Of a stretch of 64,000 nt of DNA, positions 19,866 through 32,430 are shown piece after piece. The position numbers were made by a program, and so were the translations under genes. The stretch lies in NCBI RefSeq assembly GCF_949987535.1, contig NC_080073.1, forward strand, positions 29,508,116 through 29,572,115, written 5' to 3'. The notes below the pieces were generated by a model. The model was not told where the DNA came from. It did no database searches and saw only the letters and a program-made list of their open reading frames with translations. This DNA comes from Balaenoptera acutorostrata (lineage: Eukaryota; Chordata; Mammalia; Artiodactyla; Balaenopteridae). Numbering within the stretch: position 1 is the first letter of the stretch; each line of letters starts with the position of its first letter.

Positions 19866-22800
19866 GCACTGAATCATTAGTTCCTGAGAAGGGGTGGGGG
19901 CAAAACCTACTCTTTGCACGTTCTCGTTTTCTTAGTACCCAAGAGTATTATGTTGACTGAATTTAAAGTGAATCTGTAAACATCAGGAGCATGTGGATAG
20001 TTTCAATTAAGACTGAAATCCTGCCTTTTCAGTCTTCCCATGCACAAAGCCATGTCTTGTCACCATTTTATTCCAGATGTTTTAGTATCTCATTCAAGCT
20101 GTATTTTCCCAACTTTCCCTACATGCTCTATCAGTTACAATCCTGTTTACTTTTCTGTTATGAGTGTGCTGAGTTAAGTCTAAATGCAGTGAATGAATCG
20201 ATGGCAGATGGGAAAACATTCTTTTCCATTTTTTTTTCTTTTTTTGCGTGTTAATTGGCCAATGGACAAGTCTGTATTTTAAGGGCAGTATATTGCTATC
20301 TTATGTGAACCGGAAAATTCTATTTTGTATTTTTGATGATCTCTTTTTAACAAGAGTATTCAGGTGGCCTTTGGGGAGTGTGCCATTCAAGAGAGACTTG
20401 TAAATGTCATCTTTGAACTTGTGTTCTCTCTAACATTTTGCTCCCCCCTCTTCAACCCTTTTTTTCTTTTGACTTTGCTCACTGACTTTTTTATACCTTT
20501 CTGAGGAGGAAAAAAACTGTCAGATCAGGGACTGCAGATATGCTTTTGAAGCAAGACTATTTGCTTCATTCTCAAAAGAGCCACAATCCCTCCTTGTCCC
20601 CACCTAAAGCAAACATTCTTGCTCATCGCAAACAGTGTTTAAAGCCTATTGAATAGGCTTTGGCTTCTGTGGTGCAACACTGTGGAAGCATATGTCAGAA
20701 TGTCTTTAATCCATTAATTTCTTGTTACTGGAAAATGCTTTTCAGCGAGTCTTGATGAGAGAACAGAAGCATTCTGGAGATTGCATCTTCAGAATTCGGC
20801 AGCGAACGTTTTATTCATGTACCTTGGTGCAGCCCAGCTATTGTTCGTGGCTTGAAAAAATTTGAGCCAATATAGTTAATACTTCACTCCCCTCCCCTTG
20901 CATTGGGCTGTGTCTACCTCTCATCTTGAGTTCAGCATGAAAAATGAATTTGAACATTAGTGGAATCCATTTGGGGACTGGAGCTTTTATTGTAAATAAA
21001 ATTATTCATTTGTTATGTCCTGTTGTTTTCAGCAGACAGTGTATTGATCTTCGGATTGCTATTCAGAATGGCATACGGAGCTCTAATGTAAGGGGAACAC
21101 AGCCACGTTTGCAGATGGGTCGAATGTGTTGTGTAATGACAGAGACAAACCTTGCTTGCTGGCCATACTATATTATACAAATCATTTGTCAACTGTTTAT
21201 TGAATCAGTTGTTAAAAAGAGCAGATTTTTCCAAGCGGGAGCATCACACACAGAATGTTATCAGGGCCAAGCCACGTTAGGATAATGCATTGAGGACAGC
21301 CTTACAAAGTGTATTTGTGAAGAATTAGACTAGGTAACTTAAAGGACATTTCTGCTGACATATTAGAAACAAAAGTTTGGTACAAGGGAAATTGTGTTCT
21401 AAGGTCCAACTTCAATAGATAAAAAAGAAAAATCTAGCAAATGCCTTTTAATATTTTACCTTCCCAAGCAGTGTTAAATTTTCTCTGTTTTCAGACCATT
21501 GCCATATTGAATACTCTTGAAATAAAGGAACAGATAATAAAAATAGCTTCATTACATAACAGTGCTTCTTATGGAATAGATGCTATAGATAAAAGTGCCC
21601 TTTTAGTCCTTCCGTAAAAATCAGAAATATTTGTCATTTCCTGAGTAGGTTGTAATCTTGTGAATTTCTTTAATTGTTCAGGAAACTGCAGTTATTAGCG
21701 ATCTGATGATCTTTCATTTCTCAAAAGAACTTCTTTTTAAACCTCCCTGTACAAATAAAGTGACTGCAAGCACTATTTTAATATCTTTATTACTAAAGAT
21801 AGATTTTTTGCTCTTAAAATTTCCTTAAGCATATGCCTTTTTAAAAATTTTCTTTTCACCCTGTGTGAGCCTATTGTATATTAGCTAGCTTAAAATACTC
21901 TTGGAGAGATATTCAGAGCCGATCGTGCGTCCTTTGTCCTGAGCTCTAATGGGGAAAGCTGGTTTCCTTGTGGTCATATTTTTCTTGATTTTATTTGGCA
22001 GATTATTGTGTTCAAAAGATCTGCATGTAGCAGTGATTGTTCAGAGTGCTGTTATGCTGTTTCTATGGGAAAGGTTTCCATATAAATGTGCACCTACCTT
22101 TGGGTTATTAGAGTACACTGCTTCCAGCTAGAACCAGTTTTTGATGGCATTGGTCAGGAGGAACACAGGAAGCTCTTGGATGCTTTCATCATTCACTAAA
22201 TTGACTGACATCTTTTTTCAGTGTCCAGAACCTGCCACAGAGGATCCTGCCAACCCCATTGCAAGGCAAACCTTGTGTGACTGTCATCTATCTCGACTTG
22301 TCATCTGAGGGATTACTGCACAGAGAGCAAATCTATTTTATCTCAAATGCCATCTCTTCAGTTGGTAGTGAGCTCACAGTGTTGAATAGGATTCTGAGGC
22401 TGCATGCAGGGTCAGTGGGCAGTAACTGTCATGGGTAGCAGAGGAGAAAGAGGGACCCTCCTTGCCAAGGCTCTTCCTCTCCCAAGTTTATTTTTCATTC
22501 TTGGAGGTGAGACTGGCATCTTTATTTTTATTATAGACAGACTGATGGATTGTTGGCACCTGACACGAAGGGATTAATAGATGCTTTGTGTGTGTGCAAG
22601 GGACATTTGAAATTGGATGGAGAAAAATGTGTGGATTTTCTACATTTTGCCCTGGCCCCTTTAAATAAAGATGACTCACCCATGAAACAGTGTGCCTGAG
22701 GCATGTACATATTGGTCTCTAGACCTCATCCAGGCCCCTTCCTGTTGTCCACCATCTCTCCCTGGCTCCTTGTAGCCTATTGGTTGGTGACAATACTGGC

Positions 22801-25800
22801 TAGTGGTGGTCTTGTGGTTCACTTGGCCCCCTGTGCTTAATTCCTTAGTTGTGACTGTTTTCCTTTGACCTTGACTGCTTCTCCATTATAGGATTTACCT
22901 TCTAGCTTTAGGCCCTGTTGTGAGTGGGGTGAGATGAGCTGGCCTGACCATGGTTATGCATTTGAGGAGGAAAGTCCAGCTGGCTTTTTAATGAGAGCTT
23001 TTAGGAGGTTTCCTGTATTCTCTTAGAATTGCACAAAGCCTACAGAATCACTTTTACAACCAGAAAAAAGATATTTTTACCATCTGCCAATCTCTTACAG
23101 AATATAATTCTGCTAGTGTGTGTGCGAGTTAGGTGGGGGAGGGGGTGAAGGACCACATTTGGGATGCTCTCTCCCCAGCTCTAACAAATGGTAGGATGAT
23201 AATTATATGTATTAAAATAACACTTTGAATAGTTTTCATATTAATTGCAAAAATGAGTATCCTGTAACATGGAAAGCCATTCCCCATTTCTATTTATTTC
23301 TACGTGAAACTTTCCTCAGGTAATTTTAAACTGTCATGGTTAACAATATCTGAACTCTTTTCATTATATTCTGGGCATATTTCTGACCTGCTTTCCATGC
23401 AAGCCATCAGATTGTGAGGAATAGGAAAAGGCTGGTTGTGGTGTTGCCAGCCTTGCACTTGTAACGGAACATAATTAGAAGTAATGAATGGAATAACACA
23501 TCATTATTCATAAGAAATGTCATGTAATTAACTCAAATAATGCAAAGTATATCCTAATTTCCATTTGGAATGAATATAGATTTGTTAGAACATCAGTAGG
23601 CAGTTAATGTTTATCCTATATTTTCATGCACATATCAAAACTGTTAAAATCTATTGAATGAATATACATGGGTTTTCTATAACACAATAAGTCAAGATGC
23701 CTTTCTTTTGCTAATAGAGCCTTATGTGTATTCCTTATATATTATATATACATAATTTATGTTCAATTCTTAGGATTAGCATAATTTATATTTATTGCAA
23801 ATTAATGATCTAATTTATGTACTTAGCTCCCATTTCCTTTCTCAAACTAACTGACTGAAAAAATAACTATAAATTTGCAAATAGCTCTTGGGCACAAATT
23901 GGCCTTATCCTAAGAACTGTCTACAATACTAGATATCTGAACTAGTTTTGCAGTCTAAATTATTTCCCTGAGATTTCTGTTCTAGGCTTTAAATGTGCCT
24001 CAGGAGTCTTGGTTTGGCTTAGATGGACGCACAGGCGGGAGTCAGGATTGGCTGGATATGTCTTAGGTAGAGGAGTTATTTTTATATGCAACAATTAGTA
24101 TGACACGTGGTGCTGACCAATGTGAGTGTAGTTCCTGGAAGTTCTCTGCTCTGCCAGAAATCATCCTCTTAATTTCTTCATTGTGGGGAGATCTGGAGAG
24201 ACCCAAGGGAGGAGACAGAGAGGTGTGAGTGGCACTCAGGAGGCAGTAAGGACAGAACTACTGCAATATTTTAAAAACAGGAATGGCCAGCCCTGGTTTT
24301 AGAGACGGACACTGATAGAAGGAAGCTGCCACTATGTCCTAGGGCTCAAGCCTGGTATTTGTTCTTCCACACCATAGCGTCTGGCAGAATAGGAGAGTCA
24401 CCAGGAAGTAAAAACAGCAAAATTCTTTGTTTTAAACGGCCGGCTTCCTCGCAGTGAAACTGCCTAACACCAGTTCAGGGGAAAGCTTTAACTTTCCCCT
24501 TAACTGGTGGAGGAGAGGAGACTGAGGCAGTGTTTTCTCGGTCTGTTTGCCGTGTGTGAGTGTATTGGGGGTGAAGAGTGTGTATATATACACATTCAAC
24601 TTGCTTATATCTTTTACTGAAAATAATATCATAGAAATAAATTAATTGAAATAAATTAAGTAAATTAAAGTAATGTTTTATGACGGGCAGTCATTGTTGG
24701 GGTCACTATTTTGTCCTGTCCTCTCTGTGAGCACTTGGAATGGGAAAGCTGAGTGTCCGGCCAATGCTGGCCCTGCTTCATGGGAGTCAAGACTTCACCC
24801 AGAACTCTTGCTCCTCATTCTATCGCTCTTTCTGCCGCTTCTGGTGACTGTCCCACGTGCAGCAAACCTTTCTGTATCATTGGTTAGGAGTTATTTTCCC
24901 TGGAGTCTTAAACGTTCCCCATTATTCCTACTTTCCAGTGCTATGTTGCTGTCAATCTATACTCTGTCATTTATAATTTTCACTGATAATTTGGTGGCTT
25001 TGTTGTTTGGCTGTAATCATCATTTTCATTTAGGACTGGGACTAACCTTGATGACCTCTGAAAATCTATGAGGCTTAAGCCTGACTCTGCTGTGCTGTGA
25101 GTGTGGCGCCAGACGCTTACCTTGGCGAGCAGCATAATTTGCTCCCAGGTAAAATGAGTCCAGGAGGAGCGAAATTCATCTGGCTCTCTAATTTTTCTCT
25201 TTCCTAATAGGTTTTGAAATGACTGTAGTTATCAAGAAATCTTTTCATCTTCAAGATCTATTTCCAGTTCAAGATTTGTTGGAACTAAGAATTATCTGTT
25301 GAGTGCTAATGCTTTAACAGTAAACCACGATCCCTTTCCATTCACCAAAGATGATTGCTTTAAAATTTGTTAAATAAGATGTATCAAGATAAAATAAATC
25401 AACAGAAATTACATTAAAATCTTTAGTTTCTCATGCAGACATCTAGAGTACTAGTTAGTATTTTCTATTCTGTTTGGGGACCAAATGACTCCTAGAAGCT
25501 TTTTAATCATGGAGCTATATCTGCAATAATGTAATTGAGATTCAGGGCTGGAAGAGACATTGAGTGGGACTTTCCATATTGCCCTTGAATATGAGCAACT
25601 AGGGCCTAAACAGAAAGGTTGACATCCTTTCTGGTGAGAAACGCATATGTGAGAGAGAGCCACACTCCCTTTACTAAGTGGCAGCACCAGAACCAGACCC
25701 ACCATGTTGAATCACATCCCCATGTTCCCAAACTCTCTAAGGGGAGAACTGGTCAGGGGAAGTATAGTAGATAGAGGAATGCCAAGAGTGTATTCTCTTC

Positions 25801-27200
25801 CCTCTTTCTGGCACCCCCTACTGGCCCTGAGAGTCATGTGCAGAAGGTAGCTCAAAGCCCTGAGCGGGATGATTCCATGAAAAGGTGCTGGCATCCTCTT
25901 CCCTGGCTTGATGTTGGCTGAGCTGCAGAACCTGCAGGCCGTGTAGGCACTGCTCTCAGGTGGCGGTGCTGTGCAGCGCTTCCCATTTGCCCTACGGAGT
26001 GTGAGATTGCACAGGAATACAGAGCAGTGCTTGCCTCTCATCTGCCTATTTCTGAGTAGTGGGTAGGTGGGTAGGGAGAGGCTTTTTGCAGGGCAAGAAG
26101 AGACTGAGCAGTAATGTTCCTGAAAAGAAGATGGGAGCAACTTTTCTACCCCATCCCAATTTTCCACAGCCCTTGGAGGAGACACACAGGTACCTCCCCT
26201 GGTTCTTGTTTAAAAAAAAAAAAAAACGTGAATATCAGTGGGTAGGTGCCACGAGGCTGGTCAGGTAGATATTGTTCCAACTGAGGCATGGCCTATCCAG
26301 AAAGGGGATTGGATCATAAACCACTGGTAGAGTTACAAAGGGAGACATGACCATCCTTTTGTGAGTGGGTTTTGAGAAGCAGATAGAGTGAAGGTGAAAC
26401 TTGAATACCTTCAAGTCTATCAATTCCGAACCATGCAGAGACCACCATATTTGCGGAAGCTCTCAGCAGATGGAACTGGAAATGGACCAGGGAAAACTGC
26501 CTTTCACCTGATGACAGGCAAGTGTGCCTCGAATACCAGAGTAGCTCAGTCTCAGGCGCGAGGGAAGAAGTTGGTAGAGAGCTCTAAGTGGTCGAGGTTG
26601 CATCTCAAATCTGTGTTAGACAGGACTTGAAATTTTAATGTGAGATTGGATTGTTAAACTAGAGATGCTTTTAATTATGAAAAGTGACTTGCAAAGTTAT
26701 AGATTCTGCCCAAGATGTTGTTAAAGGGCCTGGGAAGGGACTCAACTTAGTATGACTGGAAGAGCAATAGCAAAGAATAGAACTGGGGCATGTCTTCGCC
26801 CCCACTGAGTTGAGTTTCTTCAATTACTCTTTATACAAGCCGAGTGATGACATAAATCCTCAAGAAAAATGTGGTTTGTCACTCAATGCCATGTTAGATA
26901 GCAGTATGTGATTTGTTGATTGCTTTCATTCTTAGCAATGGAACCTTGAATATAGTAGATGGTTCACATGTTTTTGGGGGATAAATTTAATTTTGTTTCA
27001 AAACAGGGTGGGTAGGTAAAGGAACATTCATTTTTTAATGGATGTTTTCTGAAGGCCTATTATATGCCACGTTCTTCTCATCTTTTCCAGTTCTAATCTA
27101 AATTTGGCACAGTCTTGAGCTGAAGAAGGACCAATTTAAGGGTTGAATGCTGTTGGACTTTTTTGCAGTACAGTGGCCAGAATGATCGATCCTATTAAAC
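19866..27200. other. Repeat-poor block of intron 5
   Basis: About 7.3 kb with no L1, SINE or L2 that I recognise; a possible MIR-like fragment is near 25530-25710. It includes a 21-bp perfect palindrome at 20641-20661. Open frames of 113, 132 and 157 residues occur (20944, 24673, and 25712-26185 on the minus strand). They have no recognisable domain and are taken as chance. Confidence 0.5.
20641..20661. repeat. Short perfect palindrome
   Basis: Arms aaagcctatt and aataggcttt are exact reverse complements around a single g. It lies in otherwise unique, repeat-poor sequence. Function unknown; it could be chance. Confidence 0.9.
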
Positions 27201-27204
27201 ATGT

Positions 27205-27367
27205 TGAATCCGTGTCACTTCTCTGCTTATATCCTATAATGGCTTCCTATTTTCTTCAAACTCAAGCCAAAGTTATCATAATTATCTATAAGGTTCCTAC
27301 ATGAACTGCATATGCCCCCGCCCCACCACCACAAGTTGTCACTGCTGATTGCATCTACTGTCATCAC
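27205..27367 (+). mobile_element. L2 LINE fragment, left of an MLT1 insertion
   Basis: 'cctataatggcttcctattt' and 'ttatctataaggttcctaca' are L2 text. The same L2 appears to resume at about 27806 after the LTR. Confidence 0.65.
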
Positions 27368-27805
27368 TGCAGTAGGTTGAACGGTGATTTCCTAAAAGAT
27401 ATGTCCATGTCCTAATACCTGGAACCTGTGAATGTTACCTTACATGGAGAAGGGTCTTTGCAGATGTAATTAAGTTGAGAATTTTGAGATGAGACGCTCA
27501 CTCAGGATTAGCTGGGTGGACCCTAAATCCCATGGCAAGTGTCCGTATAAGAGTGAGGAGGAGGCAATGTGACCAGGGGGTCAGAGACAAGAGTGATGCG
27601 GCCACAAGTCAAGGGGTGCTGACAGCCACCACAAGCTGGAAGAGGCAAAGACCAGATTCTTTCTCTCCAAGAGCCTCCAAAAGGAGTGTAGCCCTTCTGA
27701 CACTTAGATTTCAGACTTCTGACCTCTAAAACTCAGAGAGAATCAATTGCTGTTGTTTTAAGCCCCCAGTTTGTGGTAGTTTGTTACGGCAGCCGCAGGA
27801 CACTC
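27368..27805 (+). mobile_element. MLT1 LTR (ERVL-MaLR), nearly complete
   Basis: Starts 'tgcagtaggttgaacggtga' and includes 'agatatgtccatgtcctaat', 'gggtctttgcagatgtaatt', 'gtggaccctaaatcccatgg', 'gacacttagatttcagactt' and 'ttgctgttgttttaagcccc', ending near 'gcagccgcaggaca'. This is the full MLT1 LTR layout, a solo-type LTR with no internal genes. It is an ancient endogenous-retrovirus-related relic and has no coding capacity. Confidence 0.92.
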
Positions 27806-28206
27806 CCTCCGTGCCTACCACAGCCATGTCCTTGTTGTTCTTTGAACATTCTAAGCACACTCCTGCCTCATGGCCCTTGAACCAGCTCTTCTGTGTCCTT
27901 GGAATGCTATTCCCCTGATGCATGTATGCCATGCCTTCTGATCTCCTTCAGACCTCTATTCTAATTGTATGCAAACATCATCTCAGGATGGTCCTCCCCT
28001 TTATTTAAGATTTCAGTACCGCATTCCATTTCTTTTTCTTTGTGGCATTAATAGTCTCACTTAGTGTGTAACTTATTATTTGTGTCTCAGGCTGACTGGA
28101 ATGTGAGTTCTGTGAGGGCAGGAATTGCTGCCTGGTTTGTTCATGACTGCATCCCCACGTGCCTGGCACATGACAGGCAATCAGTAAATATTTGTTCAAT
28201 GAGTAA
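27806..28206 (+). mobile_element. L2 LINE 3' end, sense
   Basis: 'aatgctattcccctgatgca', 'ggaatgtgagttctgtgagg', 'cacgtgcctggcacatgaca' and 'aaatatttgttcaatgagta' give the L2 3' terminus. Together with 27205-27367 it was probably one L2 split by the MLT1. Confidence 0.9.
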
Positions 28207-29275
28207 CTGTGGTTGACTATCTGGACTTTTTAGCTTTAAAACTTTAAAAAAAAAGACAAGGGTTCTCACTTAGCAAGCAGAATGATTTAATAAATTGTTA
28301 CACCTGGCAATGCAGTGCAGTTCTTAAGAGTGTCAGGCTGGATTTTTACACACATGCACACACTCATACTTGGATGAATAGTTAATATTTATTGTTCCAA
28401 AGTGGATGGCTCTGAAAGAGAGAACTAACAGGTGGTTTCAGCATGAAAAATATACCTTCTCTCTGCCCACCCCAGCGTAGTTTTTGTAGATTTCCATGTA
28501 GATTCCAGCCAGGGCAGTGAAATCAGCCTTTCTTGGCTCAGCCCTCCGTCTGAGGTGATATTTAATATATGCCTAAATGTTAGAAATTAACACAGGGTTT
28601 GGTATCTCATCAGCTGATGAATTTTGATTTCCCAAGATTTTATTTGCCAACATCTTGCCTTCCTCAGGGAGAATAGAGCAGGTGTGTATGCAATTTCTTC
28701 GATCCTTCAATCAATTTTTATGGCCCCACCTTCTTGCCTTCTTACACATATAGGTTCTCTTACGTGTATACTCATCTATAAGTCTCTCTTTCTGATGAAT
28801 TCCTTTGATAAAACCTTCTTTAGGTTTATAGTTATTTATACAATAACCAAGGCATCACCAAGGCGGTTTGTTTACTCGTTTATTTCCTGGAATGTTTAGA
28901 AAATGACTTAAGTTGACTAATAAAGTATAGTAAGATTAAGTGCTTTAAAAATAAGGGCAAACAAAAGTAAGTAAGATGGAGCTGAAGTGAAAGTAGTGCA
29001 TGAAATAGATACCAAATGTCCATATAGTTGTTAGAGATGGGTCACAGAATTGGCCCTGAACTTTCTAGCACCAACCTAAAGAAGGAAAGAGAGATGCTCT
29101 CCTTGAGGTAAAAATAGGCTGATTGTTCAGGAAATGCAGAAACATGACCAACAGCAGGGATCAGTTATAGTTTCTGTGGATCTTTCCTCATGGAGATGAT
29201 GTCAGAACTTGTAACTGAGAGCATCCTCAAAACTTCCTTACAATACACACAGAGGCTCTCCCTCAGAAATATGTC
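28207..29275. other. Intronic sequence, unassigned
   Basis: No repeat family or exon recognised. Confidence 0.5.
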
Positions 29276-29725
29276 CTGAGTCTGTTGCTCACCATCTCCA
29301 CCACTCCTGCCAAATCTTGCCTGGACCAGGCACAGTCATTTCTCTGCTTCCTTGTTTACACCACCTCCCAACCACTTCCCTCCCCCGCCCTTCAATCTAG
29401 CATAACATAGCAGCTGGCATGGTCTTCCTAATATAGACATTAGACCACGTTATTCCCTTGCTTTAAAAATTGTTAGTGGTGGTTGCTTTCAATTAGAATA
29501 AAATCTTGACTCTTCACTTTGGCCTCCTGGATTTCTGGCCCCCACCTCAGCGAGCTACTCCCCCCACTGGGCCTTTGCACCAGGCTTGTCTCCACCGTGG
29601 ATGTGCTTCCCTCTGACCCTCACATGCCTCCCCAGTTCTCATTTTCTCCGTTCTAGTTCCTGCGTCGTCACCTCCTCACAGAGGCCTTCCCTGACCCAGT
29701 ACAGAACTCAGACCACAGGGAAACG
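29276..29725 (+). mobile_element. L2 LINE fragment, sense
   Basis: 'agaccacgttattcccttgc', 'gggcctttgcaccaggcttg' and 'cacagaggccttccctgacc' are L2 landmarks in the right order. Confidence 0.85.
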
Positions 29726-29884
29726 ATGATTAGTGAGGCTCTGTCCCTGACCTGTCACCACCATTGTTGAACTTGCCGGGAGGAGAAAGACTTTGACTGC
29801 TAGTGGGTCTAGTGTTTCGTTTATCCTCTTTGATGCAGAACCATTTATACCTGTTGAAACTACCAGTGAGTTTGGGACAGGGAG

Positions 29885-30030
29885 TTGGAGAACTGGATTT
29901 TAGTCCCATTTGGGGGACTCTAGTCAAGTGATTTCATCTTTTTTTTGTTGTGTTTCCTCATCTGAAAATAAAGATACCTTAGCCTCCTAGACTATTTCGA
30001 GGACTAAATCAAGATGATGTGAAAGTCAGA
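29885..30030 (+). mobile_element. MIR SINE, sense
   Basis: 'tctagtcaagtgatttcatc', then 'gtttcctcatctgaaaataa', then 'tatttcgaggactaaatc' is MIR order. Confidence 0.75.
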
Positions 30031-31139
30031 AGAATGAATGGATTTGGCTGTGGAAGCATGGCATAATAATTATTCTTTTTTCTTTGTCCTTTATCCTGAT
30101 ACTTTGAGGCTGATCAAGGGCTTGGTATTGGATAAGGGGTGCCATTAATTGTGGCCCTAAGTTCATAAAACTGAAGCTTAAATCAAATTAAGGAAATTTC
30201 TGCATTTCTTTGTGAATATCAGATAGCAACTGGAATAACTCAGACCCACTTTTAAACTATTCAATTAAAAATGGCATTAAAATAATACCCAGGATTTAAA
30301 ATAAACCTGCAAAATGATGGGAATTTGACATTCTATGGGCTTTTTTTTTTTCCTGTGAGGGGTGGTTAAAAAAAAAAAAAAGTTATTCTTTTCTACTGTC
30401 TTTAGTGCCAGGAAAGAGTAGGTAAGTGAACAACCGTGGGGTTCATTCATGGATGAGAGTTGCTTTGCCAGGGTTGATTTTTAAATTAAATCCTCAGGGG
30501 GTTTAGATTAGTCTAGATGCTCCACTCTCATTAATTGTAATGGGAGTTACTGTACTCATCTCTCTCCTCCACACACAGCATTGAAAAATGACCCTCTCAC
30601 ATCACCTTTGTGTCCTTCTCTTTGAACTAATTTTAATGGAAATTTTTTTTTTTTTTTGGTAAGTCAAGCATCTCTGTGCAATCCTCAAGGTCATGAGATT
30701 GCTAACAATTCACTGGTAAACAATAGGCCTTTGTTTTGCAGTGCTTGACCTGCACATGCTGGAAGGGTTTGGGCCAGAACTGACTCACTTTCTGGACTGT
30801 AGGCTTCTTTTTTTATTGTTTCAAATGAAGCTACTCTTTTTTTTCTTTCTTTCTTTCTTTTTTTCTTCATCTCTATTTTTGCACATCTCAGCCTCCTGAT
30901 ACAATAATCAGTACACAGTAGGTACTTAACACTCATAGAGTCCTGAAACTACTGAAATGTAATGGAGAAAATGAGTTAACCTATAACTAAAAGATTGCAT
31001 TAAGAATACCAAATGCTTTAACCAGCTAATGAATTGCTTGACTAAATAAATGTTTTGTTTAAATTATGTACATGTAAAAGCAATCTAGTTTATATCAGGT
31101 GTAACAGATTTTTAACTCTTGCATTTATTTTTTCTAATT
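30031..31139. other. Intronic sequence with homopolymer tracts
   Basis: Contains poly-T (30640-30658), poly-A (30368-30381) and a (TTTC)n-like stretch (30836-30866). No exon recognised. Confidence 0.5.
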
Positions 31140-31507
31140 ATAAGAATATCTCCCCATTACACAAAATAAAAACTATCCATAATCTCATTACCCAGAAATA
31201 ACCCCAGCTAAAATTTCAGTTTATTTCTTTCTAATTTTTCTTTATTTTTTCATGTCTCTTTAGAAAAGAGAAATATTTTATAACTTGATCTTTTTAACCT
31301 ATTTTGACATTTTCTGATGATTTAATAACACTGAGATTTTTATTGATGGAGTTTTAGTATACTGTATGGATCTACTATAATTTATTGTTTACTGTTCAAC
31401 CTACATGTAATGAATATTTTAGTGAAGGATCTTTGGTCACATTCCTGATAAATTTCTTAAACCGGAATCACTAAAAATGTTAAATGCTAAAATGTTACGC
31501 ACTATTT
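31140..31507 (-). mobile_element. Ancient antisense L1M, left piece
   Basis: 'ataatctcattacccagaaa', 'taaccccagc' and the following T-rich text read as an old antisense L1M/HAL1 3' region. It resumes at 37777 after the full-length L1, so the L1 landed inside it. Confidence 0.6.
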
Positions 31508-31523
31508 AAATTGACAAATATTC

Positions 31524-32430
31524 GAGCCTAAACCGAGATGGCGGAGTAGAAGGACGTGCTCTCATTCCCTCTTGTAAGAACACCAGAATCACAACTAACT
31601 GCTGAACAGTCATTGACAGGAAGACACTGGAACTCACCAGAAAAGATACCCCACATTCCAAAGACAAAGTAGAAGCCACAATGAGACAGTAGGAGGGGCG
31701 CAATCACAATAAAATCAAATCCCGTAACTGCTGGGTGGGTGACTCACAAACTGGAGAACACTTATACCACAGAAGTCCACCCACTGGAGTGAAGGTTCTG
31801 AGCCCCACGTCAGGCTTCTGAACCTGGGGGTCCGGCAACGGGAGGAGGAATTCCTAGAGAATCAGACTTTGAAGGCTAGCGGGATTTGATTACAGGACTC
31901 TGATAGGACTGGGGGAAACAGAGACTCCACTCTCGGAGGGCACACACAAAGCAGTGTGTGCATCGGGACCCAGGGGAAGGAGCAGTGACCCCAGGGGAGA
32001 CTGAACCAGACCTACCTGCTGGTGTTGGAGGGCCTCCTGCAGAGGAGGTGGGTGGCTGTGGCTTGCTGTGGGGAACAGGGACAATGGCGGCAGAAGTTCT
32101 GGGAGGTACTCCTTGGTGTGAGCCCTCCCAGAGTCCGCCATTGGCCCCACCAAAGAGCATTCAGGCTCCAGTGTTGGGTCGCCTCAGGCCAAACAACCAA
32201 CAGGGAGGGAACCCAGCCCCACCTATCAGCAGTCAAGCGGATTAAAGTTATACTGAGTTCTGCCCACCAGAGCAACAGCCAGCTCTACCCACCACGAGTC
32301 CCTCCCATCAGGAAACTTGCACAAGCCTCTTAGATAGCCTCATCCACCAGAGGGCAGACAGCAGAAGCAAGAAGAACTACAATCCTGCAGCCTGTGGAAC
32401 AAAGACCACATTCACAGAAAGATAGACAAG
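31524..32430 (+). promoter_or_regulatory. L1 5' UTR / internal promoter with YY1-like site
   Basis: About 0.9 kb that is richer in G+C than the surrounding intron. 'gagatggcggag' at 31535-31546, about 12 bases from the element's first base, matches a YY1 core (ATGGCGG). Human L1 has its YY1 site at the same distance, which supports an intact 5' end. Open frames on both strands here have no family match. Confidence 0.75.

Noticed and set aside
20944..21285. 113-residue open frame
   Set aside because: No recognisable domain, no upstream promoter or splice signals; it is taken as chance.
24673..25071. 132-residue open frame with a hydrophobic, Leu-rich stretch
   Set aside because: The hydrophobic run comes from pyrimidine-rich DNA; there is no family match and no gene context.
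25712..26185. 157-residue minus-strand open frame
   Set aside because: Low-complexity composition, no recognisable domain, no splice or promoter context, and it lies in intronic DNA. Open frames of this length are expected by chance in 64 kb.
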